From positions 1-33,597 of the forward strand of contig NZ_JNJP01000044.1 in NCBI RefSeq assembly GCF_000701705.1: DNA of 33,597 nt, in the 5' to 3' direction. The DNA is from Bilophila wadsworthia ATCC 49260 (GTDB lineage Bacteria; Desulfobacterota; Desulfovibrionia; Desulfovibrionales; Desulfovibrionaceae). This document shows positions 23,268 to 30,791 of the stretch, piece by piece. Position numbers and translations under genes: made by a program. A model generated the notes under the pieces. That model was given only the letters and a program-made list of their open reading frames with translations, had not been told where the DNA came from and did no database searches. Positions within the stretch are counted from its first letter, which is position 1, and every line of letters begins with the position of its first letter.

Positions 23268-24269
23268 ATGATCATCACCCGCAATCCCGATGCGCTTGAT
23301 CTGCCGCTGCCGCTGGACCTCTCTCAGGGGACCTCTGTGACGGTAGGCAATTTCGACGGCGTCCATTTGGGGCATCAGGCGCTTCTTGCCATGACCTGTG
23401 AACGCGCGGCCGCGACGGGAACGCTTCCCGTCGCCATGACGTTCAACCCGCATCCCCTTGAAGTACTGACGCCATACGCGCCTCCGCGCCTCACGACCTC
23501 GCAGGCACGGCTTGCACTGCTGGAAGCCTCCGGCATGGCGCTTGTGATGCTTGTGGTCTTTACGTCCGAATTCGCGGCCATGTCGCCGGAAACCTTCGTG
23601 CGCCGGATTCTTCTCGGCACGCTGAACATGCGCGAGCTGCTCCTCGGCTACGACTTCACCCTCGGCAAGGGCCGCGCCGGGACGCCCGAAGTCCTCGCCC
23701 AGCTCGGCAAAGCCGAAGGCTTCAACGTCGATCGGATGGATGCGCTCTCCGTGCACGACGAAGTGGTCAGCTCCACGCGCATACGGGAGCTGCTGCATCA
23801 GGGGCAGGTCTGGGAAGCCAGCAGCCTGCTCGGCCGCCTGTACAGCGTGCAGGGCGAAGTCATCCACGGCAAAAACCGGGGCGGGCGCCTGCTCGGATTC
23901 CCCACGGCGAACCTCGCCCCCACGCCGACCATGCTCCCCAAGCCCGGCGTGTATGTGACGCTTGCCACGCCGTCGGAATCCGCCGGGAGCGGGCTCCCCT
24001 TTGTCTTCGATCCGGCGCATCCCACCTCAAACACCTATCCGGCGGTGACGAACATCGGGTACAACCCGACCTTCGGGCCGGGCGCGCTCACGGTCGAGAC
24101 GCACCTGCTTGATTTCGACGCGGATCTTTACGGCAAGCATCTTGAAGTCGCCTTCGTCGAACGCCTGCGCGGCGAAGTCACCTTTACCGGCCCCGACTCC
24201 CTCGTCGCCCAGATCAAAAAGGACGCCGAGCAGGCACGGAAAATACTGGAAACGGTTACGGGGGAATAG
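23268..24269 (+). CDS. ribF: Bifunctional riboflavin kinase/FAD synthetase
   Basis: A 333-residue RibF. The N-terminal FAD synthetase domain has VTVGNFDGVHLGHQALL (near residues 25-41) and SSTRIRELLHQG; the C-terminal riboflavin kinase domain has GKNRGGRLLGFPTANL and NIGYNPTFG. It makes FMN and FAD from riboflavin in two ATP-dependent steps. The length is near the family norm (305-330) with a slightly long insert around the kinase loop (ATPSESAGSGLPFVFDPAHP). It follows the DsbA-like gene after three bases. Confidence 0.95.
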   Translation: MIITRNPDALDLPLPLDLSQGTSVTVGNFDGVHLGHQALLAMTCERAAATGTLPVAMTFNPHPLEVLTPYAPPRLTTSQARLALLEASGMALVMLVVFTSEFAAMSPETFVRRILLGTLNMRELLLGYDFTLGKGRAGTPEVLAQLGKAEGFNVDRMDALSVHDEVVSSTRIRELLHQGQVWEASSLLGRLYSVQGEVIHGKNRGGRLLGFPTANLAPTPTMLPKPGVYVTLATPSESAGSGLPFVFDPAHPTSNTYPAVTNIGYNPTFGPGALTVETHLLDFDADLYGKHLEVAFVERLRGEVTFTGPDSLVAQIKKDAEQARKILETVTGE

Positions 24270-24290
24270 AGAGGCTGAGGCCTCCGGCGG

Positions 24291-24337
24291 CAAGGGGCTA
24301 CCGCCCCTTGACCCTGTCCGGGGGGCGAGCCGCCCCC
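24291..24337. repeat. Two GC hairpins after ribF
   Basis: CAAGGGGC (24291-24298) pairs with GCCCCTTG (24303-24310), and GGGGGC (24321-24326) pairs with GCCCCC (24332-24337). They lie just after the ribF stop and may act as its terminator. The first stem resembles GC-rich intergenic stems seen in many GC-rich genomes. Confidence 0.5.
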
Positions 24338-24351
24338 GGGCCCCGGCACAA

Positions 24352-24417
24352 CGCCCGTAGAAGAAACGGTTCCGCATCCAGCTTGCGCTGGCTCCGGAAC
24401 CGTTTCTTCTACGGGCG
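24352..24417. repeat. Long hairpin with CGGTTCCG core, copy 2
   Basis: Perfect 23-bp arms (24352-24374 and 24395-24417) enclose a small inner stem CCAGC-TTGC-GCTGG. The arm sequence GAAGAAACGGTTCCG resembles GAAGCGGTTCCG in the hairpin at 283-342. It lies between convergent genes and could stop transcription from both sides. Confidence 0.7.
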
Positions 24418-24432
24418 CCCTGTCGACGCCAG

Positions 24433-24481
24433 ATGTTTCCTATTTTAGAATATTAATTATAAAAAACAATATATTATAAAA
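24433..24481. other. AT-rich island in a GC-rich region
   Basis: About 50 bases are almost entirely A and T (ATTTTAGAATATTAATTATA and what follows), while all surroundings are GC-rich. Both strands contain TATAAT- or TATAAA-like hexamers. There is no protein gene to serve. It may be a promoter for a small RNA, a relic of foreign DNA, or a DNA-bending site. Confidence 0.5.
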
Positions 24482-24569
24482 ACCACTGCGTTTCCAAGAG
24501 GAGATCGCCGGGAAACTCACGCCAACGCATAGGCTGTCAAGAAACCGCAGCCGAGATCTGCCCCACTTA

Positions 24570-24653
24570 CAAAAGTCTTTGAAGAGGAAGGGGGGAGGTT
24601 TGGAGGGGGGAAGGAGAAACTTTCTGAAGAAAGTTTCTCCTTCCCCCCTCCAA
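24570..24653 (-). repeat. G-rich terminator hairpin after pth, inverted module
   Basis: Perfect 26-bp arms (24600-24625 and 24628-24653) contain GGAGGGGGGAAGGAG. The stem ends three bases after the pth stop on the minus strand. Further along that strand come a C-rich stretch and CAAAGACTTTTG (complement of 24570-24581), as in the other copies, but the TCGAATCCC part is missing. Confidence 0.75.
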
Positions 24654-24655
24654 TT

Positions 24656-25252
24656 TCACTCAATCACGAACGCGTTCGCCGCGTGCGTGGCGGCGGGAAT
24701 GTTCCCTTCAGCAAAAAGACGGACAACCTCCAGCGCGGCGGGAAGCTGCTTGCGGAAGGCGTCCTGCGCCTCGGGACTGAGCCGCCCGAGGACCCAGTTC
24801 ACGGTGTCCTCGCCACCATGCGGGGAACGGCCTATGCCGAGGCGAAGGCGGTAGAAATCCGGCGTGCCGAGACGCTGCGTGATCGACTTCAAACCGTTGT
24901 GCCCGGCATTGCCCCCGCCCTTCTTGAATTTCATCCGGCCCGGCGCGATATCCAGCTCGTCGTGCACGACAAGGATATTCTCGGGCAGAAGACGGTGCCA
25001 CGCCGCGAGAGGCTGTACGCATTCGCCGGAAAGGTTCATGAAGGTCTGCGGTTTGGCGATAAGCCACTGGTCCGGGCTGCCCGGAAGGGCCGCCTTCCAC
25101 AGCTCGCAGCGGAACTTGTCCCCTGACATGGAGGAAACATTTTTCGCCTCGCGCAAGAGTTCATCCACAAACAAAAACCCCATGTTGTGACGGGTCGATT
25201 CGTATTGCTTGCCCGGATTGCCCAAGCCCACGATAAGTCCGGCGACAGCCAT
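24656..25252 (-). CDS. pth: Peptidyl-tRNA hydrolase
   Basis: A 198-residue Pth that releases tRNA from peptidyl-tRNA dropped off ribosomes. Key parts are present: GLIVGLGNPGKQYESTRHNMGF with the catalytic His in TRHNMGF, the VVHDELDIAPGRMKFKKGGGNAGHNGLKSI core, and RLGIGRSP. The length matches the usual 185-200. The frame is open upstream, but the start at 25252 fits the family N-terminus and has GAGAGG. It is the last gene of the ispE-prs-rplY-pth run. Confidence 0.95.
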   Translation of the reverse strand: MAVAGLIVGLGNPGKQYESTRHNMGFLFVDELLREAKNVSSMSGDKFRCELWKAALPGSPDQWLIAKPQTFMNLSGECVQPLAAWHRLLPENILVVHDELDIAPGRMKFKKGGGNAGHNGLKSITQRLGTPDFYRLRLGIGRSPHGGEDTVNWVLGRLSPEAQDAFRKQLPAALEVVRLFAEGNIPAATHAANAFVIE

Positions 25253-25410
25253 ATCAAACCTCTCGGAAAACTTCCGGCCTGACGGACGCAGGCCACAAAA
25301 AAAGGAATCCACCGGATTCCTCGCCAATTCGTTCCCTCAACCCATGCGGGGCAGCCCCTTTCCTACGGCATCAACGGGATGCCGAACATGTCGACAGGGA
25401 AAGGAGGCAA

Positions 25411-25457
25411 GGGAGTGGAGAGGAATGCCTTAAGTGAGGACGCTCCCTTCCACTCCC
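25411..25457 (-). terminator. Hairpin between rplY and pth
   Basis: GGGAGTGGA (25411-25419) pairs with TCCACTCCC (25449-25457) with a 29-base loop. It begins 12 bases after the rplY stop on the minus strand. It may reduce read-through into pth, or terminate rplY with pth having its own promoter in 25253-25410; no clear promoter was identified. Confidence 0.45.
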
Positions 25458-25468
25458 AAACAATGCGC

Positions 25469-26047
25469 TTATTCAGCGGCAGCGTCATCGCCGCCGGGCA
25501 TCAGCACGGACACGATGGCGTAGTTGTTGTCATAAGCGGCCTTGACGCCTTCGGGAAGCTTCACGTCGGCGATCTGGATGGTGGTCCCCACATCCATGCC
25601 GGAGATGTCGATGGTGACCTTGGCGGGCATATCGAGAGGCTTCGCCATGAGCTGGATCTGTTCGCGGTAGGTTTCGAGCTTGCCGCCCACCTTGGTACCG
25701 CGGGCAACGCCGGTGAATTCGACCGGAACGGTGATCTTCACGGGCTTGTCGAGATCGACGCCGTAGAAGTCGATGTGCGTGAAGCGGCTGGTGATCGGGT
25801 CGCGCTGCGTGGCCCAGATCAGCACGGGATGCGTGCCGTCGCCTTCGATCTCGAGGTTGAACACGGTGGTGCGGCCAACCTGAGAGAAAAGCTTCGCGAA
25901 AGAGCGAACGGACATCTGCACGGGCAGGTTTTCACCCTTGGCGGTGTAGAACACGCCGGGGATGAGTTCTTCCTGACGGGCGCGGCGGTTGGCGCCCTTG
26001 CCGAGACCGGCGCGCTTCTGCACGCTGAGCACTTTGAGATCGGACAT
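25469..26047 (-). CDS. rplY: Ribosomal protein bL25, long (CTC/TL5) form
   Basis: A 192-residue bL25 protein that binds 5S rRNA in the large subunit. The N-terminal domain is the short E. coli-like part (LSVQKRAGLGKGANRRARQEELIPGVFY), and the second domain (VEFTGVARGTKVGGKLETYREQIQLMAKPLDMPAKVTIDISGMDVGTTIQIADVKLPEGVK) is the CTC/TL5 extension. The acidic Ala-rich end (GGDDAAAE) is common. The start at 26047 follows AAGGAGA. The place between prs and pth is a classic bacterial arrangement. Confidence 0.95.
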   Translation of the reverse strand: MSDLKVLSVQKRAGLGKGANRRARQEELIPGVFYTAKGENLPVQMSVRSFAKLFSQVGRTTVFNLEIEGDGTHPVLIWATQRDPITSRFTHIDFYGVDLDKPVKITVPVEFTGVARGTKVGGKLETYREQIQLMAKPLDMPAKVTIDISGMDVGTTIQIADVKLPEGVKAAYDNNYAIVSVLMPGGDDAAAE

Positions 26048-26252
26048 GGATGTTCTCCTTACCCTTCCACGGGAAAAAAGCCGTGGTGGTAGATTCGCTG
26101 AGATGAGCCGGTGCCCCGGAGGACGCCGGAGAGGTTTCTTTCCGTTCGCCCGGAACGTTTCAAAAGCGAAACGCTCCAATCCGAACGCTGGTTCGGCGCG
26201 CCGCAACACGGCGCTGATTCTACCGAAAACGATGTTTTCCGGCAGAACGGCA

Positions 26253-26279
26253 CCTTTGAAATGTTCAGCATTTCAAAGG
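26253..26279 (-). terminator. Hairpin between prs and rplY
   Basis: CCTTTGAAATG (26253-26263) and CATTTCAAAGG (26269-26279) form a perfect stem with 11 base pairs and a five-base loop, ten bases after the prs stop on the minus strand. No strong T-run follows, so it may be a partial terminator or an RNA stabiliser. Confidence 0.55.
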
Positions 26280-26288
26280 CAATCCGCT

Positions 26289-27224
26289 TTAGAACAGCAC
26301 GCTTACGGACGACCCGGTGTGGATGTTGTGGATGCTCTTGGCGAGAAGGCTGGCCACGGAAACGACCTGCAGCTTCGAGCACACGTCCAAACGTTCACCG
26401 GACGGGATCGTGTCGGTGACGACGACCTTGGTGAACACCGAGTTGTTGAGCCGCTCGAGGGCGGGGCCGGAAAGCACGCCGTGCGTGGCACAGGCGTACA
26501 CTTCGCGGGCGCCTTCGCGGAGCAGGACTTCGGCTCCGGCGCAGATCGTCCCTGCCGTATCGATGATGTCATCCACGAGTACCGCGATCTTGCCGTCCAC
26601 ATCGCCGATGACGTGCGTGGCGGTCGCCTGGTTGGGGCGGTCGCGGCGCTTGTCGATGATGGCGAGGGGCGCTTCAATGCGCTTGGCGAAGGAGCGGGCG
26701 CGTTCCACGCCGCCGGCGTCGGGGGAAACCACCACGATCTCGCCCTTCATGGACATGAAGGGTTCGAGCAGCACCTGAGACGCGAACAGGTTGTCCACAG
26801 GGCAGTTGAAGAACCCCTGGATCTGTCCGGCATGGAGGTCCACGGTCACCACGCGGTTCGCACCGGCGGTCGACAGGAAATCGGCCACGAGCTTGGCGCT
26901 GATGGGCGCGCGCGGGCTGACCTTGCGGTCCTGACGGGCATAGCCGTAGTAGGGGATGACGGCGGTGATGCGGCCCGCGCTGGCGCGCTTGAGCGCGTCG
27001 AGCATGAGGCAGAGCTGCATCAGATTGAAGTTCACGGGCGCGCAGGTCGGCTGGATGACGAACACGTCGTCGCCGCGGACGCTGCTGCTGATTTCGATGC
27101 GGCTTTCGCCGTCGCTGAACTTCTCACACAGGGCGGGGGTCAACTGGCAGCCGAGATGCTCGCAAATGGCCTGAGCCAAAGGAGCGTTCGAGGTGCCGGT
27201 CAGAATCTTGAGATCACCGTACAT
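26289..27224 (-). CDS. prs: Ribose-phosphate pyrophosphokinase (PRPP synthase)
   Basis: A 311-residue class I PRPP synthase that makes 5-phosphoribosyl diphosphate from ribose-5-phosphate and ATP for nucleotide, His and Trp synthesis. Features include the YGYARQDRK ATP loop, DLHAGQIQGFF (metal-binding His), VSPDAGGVERAR, and the PRPP-binding VDDIIDTAGT. The length is typical (310-320). The start at 27224 has GGGGG upstream (CCTCCCCCTATG on the coding strand is purine-rich only in part) and fits the family N-terminus (MYGDLKILTG). It is 44 bases from the upstream tRNA-Gln gene on the same strand. Confidence 0.95.
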   Translation of the reverse strand: MYGDLKILTGTSNAPLAQAICEHLGCQLTPALCEKFSDGESRIEISSSVRGDDVFVIQPTCAPVNFNLMQLCLMLDALKRASAGRITAVIPYYGYARQDRKVSPRAPISAKLVADFLSTAGANRVVTVDLHAGQIQGFFNCPVDNLFASQVLLEPFMSMKGEIVVVSPDAGGVERARSFAKRIEAPLAIIDKRRDRPNQATATHVIGDVDGKIAVLVDDIIDTAGTICAGAEVLLREGAREVYACATHGVLSGPALERLNNSVFTKVVVTDTIPSGERLDVCSKLQVVSVASLLAKSIHNIHTGSSVSVLF

Positions 27225-27268
27225 AGGGGGAGGCCTTCCGGTTAAGAAACCTCTAAAGCGCAAAAAAA

Positions 27269-27344
27269 TGGCTGGGGCGGAAGGACTTGAACCCTCGAAT
27301 GACGGGACCAAAACCCGTTGCCTTACCTGCTTGGCTACACCCCA
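27269..27344 (-). tRNA. tRNA-Gln (anticodon TTG)
   Basis: The minus strand folds as a complete cloverleaf. The acceptor stem is TGGGGTG/CGCCCCA with one G-T pair, the anticodon stem is ACGGG/CCCGT with loop TTTTGGT, and the T arm contains GGTTCAAGTCC. The 3' CCA is encoded (27269-27271). The anticodon TTG reads CAA/CAG glutamine codons. The gene lies between ispE and prs on the same strand with short spacers, so it is probably cut from a common transcript. Confidence 0.97.
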
Positions 27345-27376
27345 GCGTGACAAAGATTTCCTTGAAGGTGGAAATC

Positions 27377-28267
27377 TTACAATGCGTGGCTATAAGCAGC
27401 CACGTCTTTTTCCCGGAACCCCTCCGCCACCCGGAAGGCGGTGCCCGCATCCCGGAAGAGCCCGAAGAGGGAAGAGCCGCTGCCGCTCATGACGGCGGCG
27501 AAGGCTCCCTGCCGCAGGAGCTGCTCCCTGAGTCGGCGAAGACGGGGGAAGGCCTCGAAAACCGGCGGCTCAAAACTGTTTTCAAGCCAATGGATGGAGG
27601 AAGCCCCGTCGAGAGGTTTCTGAGAGGCACGGTTTATAGCGCCATTACGCGCTTCTGTCAATGGCCTGTTCCATTCATCCCATGCCGCATAGGCCCACGG
27701 CGTGGACACACGCTCCCTGGGGCACAGCAGGACGAGCCCCGCCCCGGCGACGCCCGCCGCGTCCAGCCACTCGGGGCACGGGACGAGCCGTTCGCCGATG
27801 CCCGAGGCCCGGCAGGGGACATTATACAGAAAAAACGGCACGTCCGCGCCGATGCGGGCGGCCAGCCCGACGAGCTCCGGCAAGGGCAGAGGTTCGGGCG
27901 CGCGGGCGTTCAGCCATCCAAGCAGCGCCGCCGCGTCCGCGCTCCCCCCTCCGAGCCCGGCCCCGTGCGGGATGCCTTTTTCCAGCACGGCCTCCACGCC
28001 CGGACGGAAGCCCGAAGCCTCGGCGAACAGGCGGTAAGCCTTGGTCAGCGTGTTGTTTTCCGGATCAATGCCCGGTTCCGCGCAGTGGAGCGCCAGCCCG
28101 CCTCCCGGCCTCAGGGCAAGCCTGAGCGTGTCGGACGGCTCGTCCAGCGGCAGGAATACCGTATCCAGCTCATGCCATCCGTTGGGGCGCACCCCCGTAA
28201 TCCGCAGGGTCAGGTTCACCTTGCATCCGATCCGCAGTGCCGCCGTTTCCATCGTTCCGTCATCCAC
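27377..28267 (-). CDS. ispE: 4-diphosphocytidyl-2-C-methyl-D-erythritol kinase
   Basis: A 296-residue GHMP kinase of the MEP isoprenoid pathway that phosphorylates CDP-methylerythritol. Motifs include KVNLTLRITGVRPNGWHELDTVFLPL (near residues 16-41), the ATP loop GIPHGAGLGGGSADAAALL and VMSGSGSSLFGLF at the C-terminus. The start is GTG at 28267, chosen because GGGAGGG lies six bases upstream; an ATG at 28252 has no such site. It heads the minus-strand run through tRNA-Gln, prs, rplY and pth, a common bacterial order. Confidence 0.94.
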   Translation of the reverse strand: MDDGTMETAALRIGCKVNLTLRITGVRPNGWHELDTVFLPLDEPSDTLRLALRPGGGLALHCAEPGIDPENNTLTKAYRLFAEASGFRPGVEAVLEKGIPHGAGLGGGSADAAALLGWLNARAPEPLPLPELVGLAARIGADVPFFLYNVPCRASGIGERLVPCPEWLDAAGVAGAGLVLLCPRERVSTPWAYAAWDEWNRPLTEARNGAINRASQKPLDGASSIHWLENSFEPPVFEAFPRLRRLREQLLRQGAFAAVMSGSGSSLFGLFRDAGTAFRVAEGFREKDVAAYSHAL

Positions 28268-28333
28268 CCCGACGCCCTCCCGGCGCGTGTCGCGCTGTTT
28301 GTCTGATCAATTTATATCTTCCGATTTTCTTTT

Positions 28334-28384
28334 ATCATCTTTCGCCTACGAACGTTTGACAAGCCCTGTCCAGTCATGGCACTA
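28334..28384. promoter_or_regulatory. Overlapping divergent promoters of ispE and livK
   Basis: The heptamer TTGACAA (28356-28362) gives a perfect plus-strand -35 box (TTGACA) and, on the minus strand, TTGTCA. For ispE, GATGAT (28334-28339) lies at 17 bases and matches 4 of 6. For livK the best -10 at 17-18 bases (GCACTA or CACTAA) is poor, so that promoter may need an activator. The two cannot be occupied at once. Confidence 0.5.
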
Positions 28385-28470
28385 AAACCGATGTCTAACA
28401 GGGGTTCATCCGAAAAAACGGAGGCTCGGCATCGCTTCGCCCCACGCTCCCTTTTCGGCATGGACGGCTT

Positions 28471-28490
28471 CGGACAGGCGAGCCTGTCCG
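28471..28490 (+). promoter_or_regulatory. Leader hairpin before livK
   Basis: CGGACAGGC-GA-GCCTGTCCG is a perfect inverted repeat with nine base pairs per arm, 41 bases before the livK start and within the expected leader. It is either an RNA stem that stabilises the abundant livK mRNA or an operator; the ribosome binding site GGGGAGG follows separately. Confidence 0.45.
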
Positions 28491-28531
28491 ATAACTCCAA
28501 CTATCCCTATGAATGAGGGGGAGGTTTCTTT

Positions 28532-29647
28532 ATGGCACGCGCATGGATGAAAGCAGCTCTTGCGGGTATGGCCATCATGGCCATGACCGCCCCGGTGCAT
28601 GCTGCCGATACGATCAAAATCGGCGTTCCCGGTGCACACTCCGGCGACCTCGTTTCCTACGGTATGCCGAGCCTTAACGCGGCTCGCATCGTCGCCGACG
28701 AATACAACGCCAAGGGCGGCATTCTCGGCAAACAGATCGAAATCATCGCCGAAGACGACCAGTGCAAGCCCGAACTCGGCACCAACGCCGCCACCAAGGT
28801 CCTTTCCGAAGGCGCCGTGGCCGTTATGGGCTCCATCTGTTCCGGCGCGACCAAGGCCGCCCTGCCGATCTACAACGACGCCAAGATCGTGTCCATTTCT
28901 CCGTCGGCCACCACGCCTGAGCTGACCCAGAAGGGCGACCACCCCTACTTCTTCCGCACCATCGCCTCCGACGACGTGTCCGGCCACCTCGCCGGCTCCT
29001 TCGCCAAGGACAAGCTCGGCCTGAAGAAGGTCGCCCTCCTGCACGACAAGGGCGACTACGGCCGCGGCTTCGTGAACTATGCCCGCGAAATGCTCGAAAA
29101 GGGCGGCGTCCAGATCGTCCTTGAAGAAGGCATCACCCCCGGCGCCGTGGACTACGGCGCGGTGATCCAGAAGATCCGCAAGGCCGGCGCTGACGGCATC
29201 ATCTTCGGCGGCTACCATCCCGAAGCTTCCAAGCTCGTCCAGCAGCTTGCCAAAAAGAAGATCGACATTCCCTTCATCGGCCCCGACGGCGTGAAGGACG
29301 AACAGTTCATCAAGGTCGCCGGCAAGAACGCCGAAGGCGTCTACGCCACCGGCCCCACCGACGTGTCCAAGCTGCCCATGAACATCCAGGCGCACGAAAA
29401 CCATAAGAAGAAGTACGGCACCGAGCCGGGCGCCTTCTATGACAACGCCTACTCCGCGACGGTCGCCCTGCTTGAAGCCATCAAGGCCGCCGGCAGCACC
29501 GACTCCCAGAAGATCATGGAAGCCCTCCGCACGCACATGGTGGACACCCCCCTCGGCAAGATCAAGTTTGACGCCAAGGGCGACGCCGAAGGCATCGGCT
29601 TCTCCATCTACGAAGTGAAGGACGGCAAGTTCGTCGAACTAAAGTAA
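28532..29647 (+). CDS. livK: Branched-chain amino acid ABC transporter, binding protein
   Basis: A 371-residue periplasmic-binding protein of the Leu/Ile/Val family. A signal peptide ends near residue 25 (APVHAA before DTIKIGVPGAHSG). The mature part has the family features GGILGKQIEIIAEDDQCKPELGTNAATKVL and the ICSGATKAALPIYNDAKIVSISPSATTPELT binding loop. It delivers leucine, isoleucine, valine or related amino acids to LivHMGF. It is followed by livHMGF after a 225-base spacer with a stem-loop. GGGGAGG precedes the ATG. Confidence 0.93.
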   Translation: MARAWMKAALAGMAIMAMTAPVHAADTIKIGVPGAHSGDLVSYGMPSLNAARIVADEYNAKGGILGKQIEIIAEDDQCKPELGTNAATKVLSEGAVAVMGSICSGATKAALPIYNDAKIVSISPSATTPELTQKGDHPYFFRTIASDDVSGHLAGSFAKDKLGLKKVALLHDKGDYGRGFVNYAREMLEKGGVQIVLEEGITPGAVDYGAVIQKIRKAGADGIIFGGYHPEASKLVQQLAKKKIDIPFIGPDGVKDEQFIKVAGKNAEGVYATGPTDVSKLPMNIQAHENHKKKYGTEPGAFYDNAYSATVALLEAIKAAGSTDSQKIMEALRTHMVDTPLGKIKFDAKGDAEGIGFSIYEVKDGKFVELK

Positions 29648-29684
29648 CGATACGTCATTCCCTTTTTCGGGTATGACGCCAATG

Positions 29685-29728
29685 TTCACCCTGCATCTTC
29701 CGGGACACGTCGGAAGGTGCAGGGTGAA
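29685..29728 (+). promoter_or_regulatory. Long hairpin between livK and livH
   Basis: TTCACCCTGCATCTTCCG (29685-29702) pairs with CGGAAGGTGCAGGGTGAA (29711-29728) with a single wobble pair. It lies 38 bases after the livK stop inside the liv operon, and probably lowers transcription into the membrane genes or protects the livK mRNA end. Confidence 0.6.
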
Positions 29729-29872
29729 CCGCACGTTGCGGGGCGGCATCCTGACGGGCGGCTGTCTTTCTTACTAAACGATTTTTCCGGGCTTCCCGCG
29801 GACGCTGAGGCGGGCGGGACGGGGCATTCCCCTGAGCCGGCGGTTCACCGGAGAAACCAGCGAGCAGGGCCA

Positions 29873-30781
29873 ATGGATTTACAATATTTCGTCGAACTCT
29901 TTTGTGGCGGACTCACCAGAGGCAGCATCTACGCGCTCATCGCGTTGGGCTACACGATGGTGTACGGGATCATCGAGCTCATCAACTTCGCTCACGGCGA
30001 AATCTATATGATCGGCGCGTTCACCGCGCTCATCGTGGCGAGTGCGCTCGGCATCATGGGATTCCCGGCGGCGGGCATCATCGTCATCGCCGCCCTAGCT
30101 GCGGTGATTTGGTGCGCGGCCTACGGCTACACCATCGAGAAGATCGCCTATCGCCCCCTGCGCGGCGCTCCCCGGCTTTCGCCCCTCATCTCCGCCATCG
30201 GCGTGTCGATCTTCCTCCAGAACTATGTGAGCCTGGCTCAGACGTCCGACTTCGTGGCCTTTCCGCAGCTCATCACCGACTTTGAGTTTCTGGATCCCAT
30301 TTCCCACATCATCGGCACCAGCGATTTCCTGATCATCGTCACCAGCCTCGTCACGATGGTCGCGCTCACGCTGTTCATCCAGTACACGAAGATGGGCAAG
30401 GCCATGCGCGCCACCGCGCAGAACCGCAAGATGGCTATGCTGCTCGGCATCGACGCCGACCGCATCATCTCGCTGACGTTCATCATCGGCTCGTCGCTGG
30501 CCGCCATCGGCGGCGTGCTCATCGCCAACCACGTGGGACAGGTGAACTTCTTCATCGGCTTCATCGCGGGCATCAAGGCATTCACCGCCGCTGTGCTCGG
30601 CGGCATCGGGTCCATCCCCGGCGCCATGGTCGGCGGCCTTGTGCTCGGCCTGTGCGAAAGCTTCGCCACCGGCTATATCTCCAGCGCCTACGAAGACGCC
30701 CTCGCCTTCGCCCTGCTGGTGCTCATCCTCATCTTCCGTCCGGCGGGCATCCTCGGAAAGCCCAAGGTTCAAAAGGTCTAA
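29873..30781 (+). CDS. livH: Branched-chain amino acid ABC transporter permease LivH
   Basis: A 302-residue inner-membrane permease. Typical LivH segments are GGLTRGSIYALIALGYTMVYGIIELINFAHGEIYMIGAF, AYRPLRGAPRLSPLISAIGVSIFLQN and the C-terminal KAFTAAVLGGIGSIPGAMVGGLVLG. It forms the channel with LivM. The start at 29873 fits the family N-terminus; the frame is open further upstream but that part is not membrane-like. It is ten bases from livM. Confidence 0.94.
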   Translation: MDLQYFVELFCGGLTRGSIYALIALGYTMVYGIIELINFAHGEIYMIGAFTALIVASALGIMGFPAAGIIVIAALAAVIWCAAYGYTIEKIAYRPLRGAPRLSPLISAIGVSIFLQNYVSLAQTSDFVAFPQLITDFEFLDPISHIIGTSDFLIIVTSLVTMVALTLFIQYTKMGKAMRATAQNRKMAMLLGIDADRIISLTFIIGSSLAAIGGVLIANHVGQVNFFIGFIAGIKAFTAAVLGGIGSIPGAMVGGLVLGLCESFATGYISSAYEDALAFALLVLILIFRPAGILGKPKVQKV

Positions 30782-30791
30782 GGGGGCCGAC

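Larger units (their letters stand above)
24270..24655. other. Repeat-rich convergent spacer between ribF and pth
   Basis: No gene seen. It holds a pair of GC stems (24291-24337), a very long hairpin (24352-24417), an AT-rich island (24433-24481) and an inverted relative of the hairpin-plus-tail module (24570-24653). Since ribF and pth converge here, no promoter is needed, which makes the AT-rich island and the segment 24486-24599 candidates for a small RNA gene. Confidence 0.5.
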
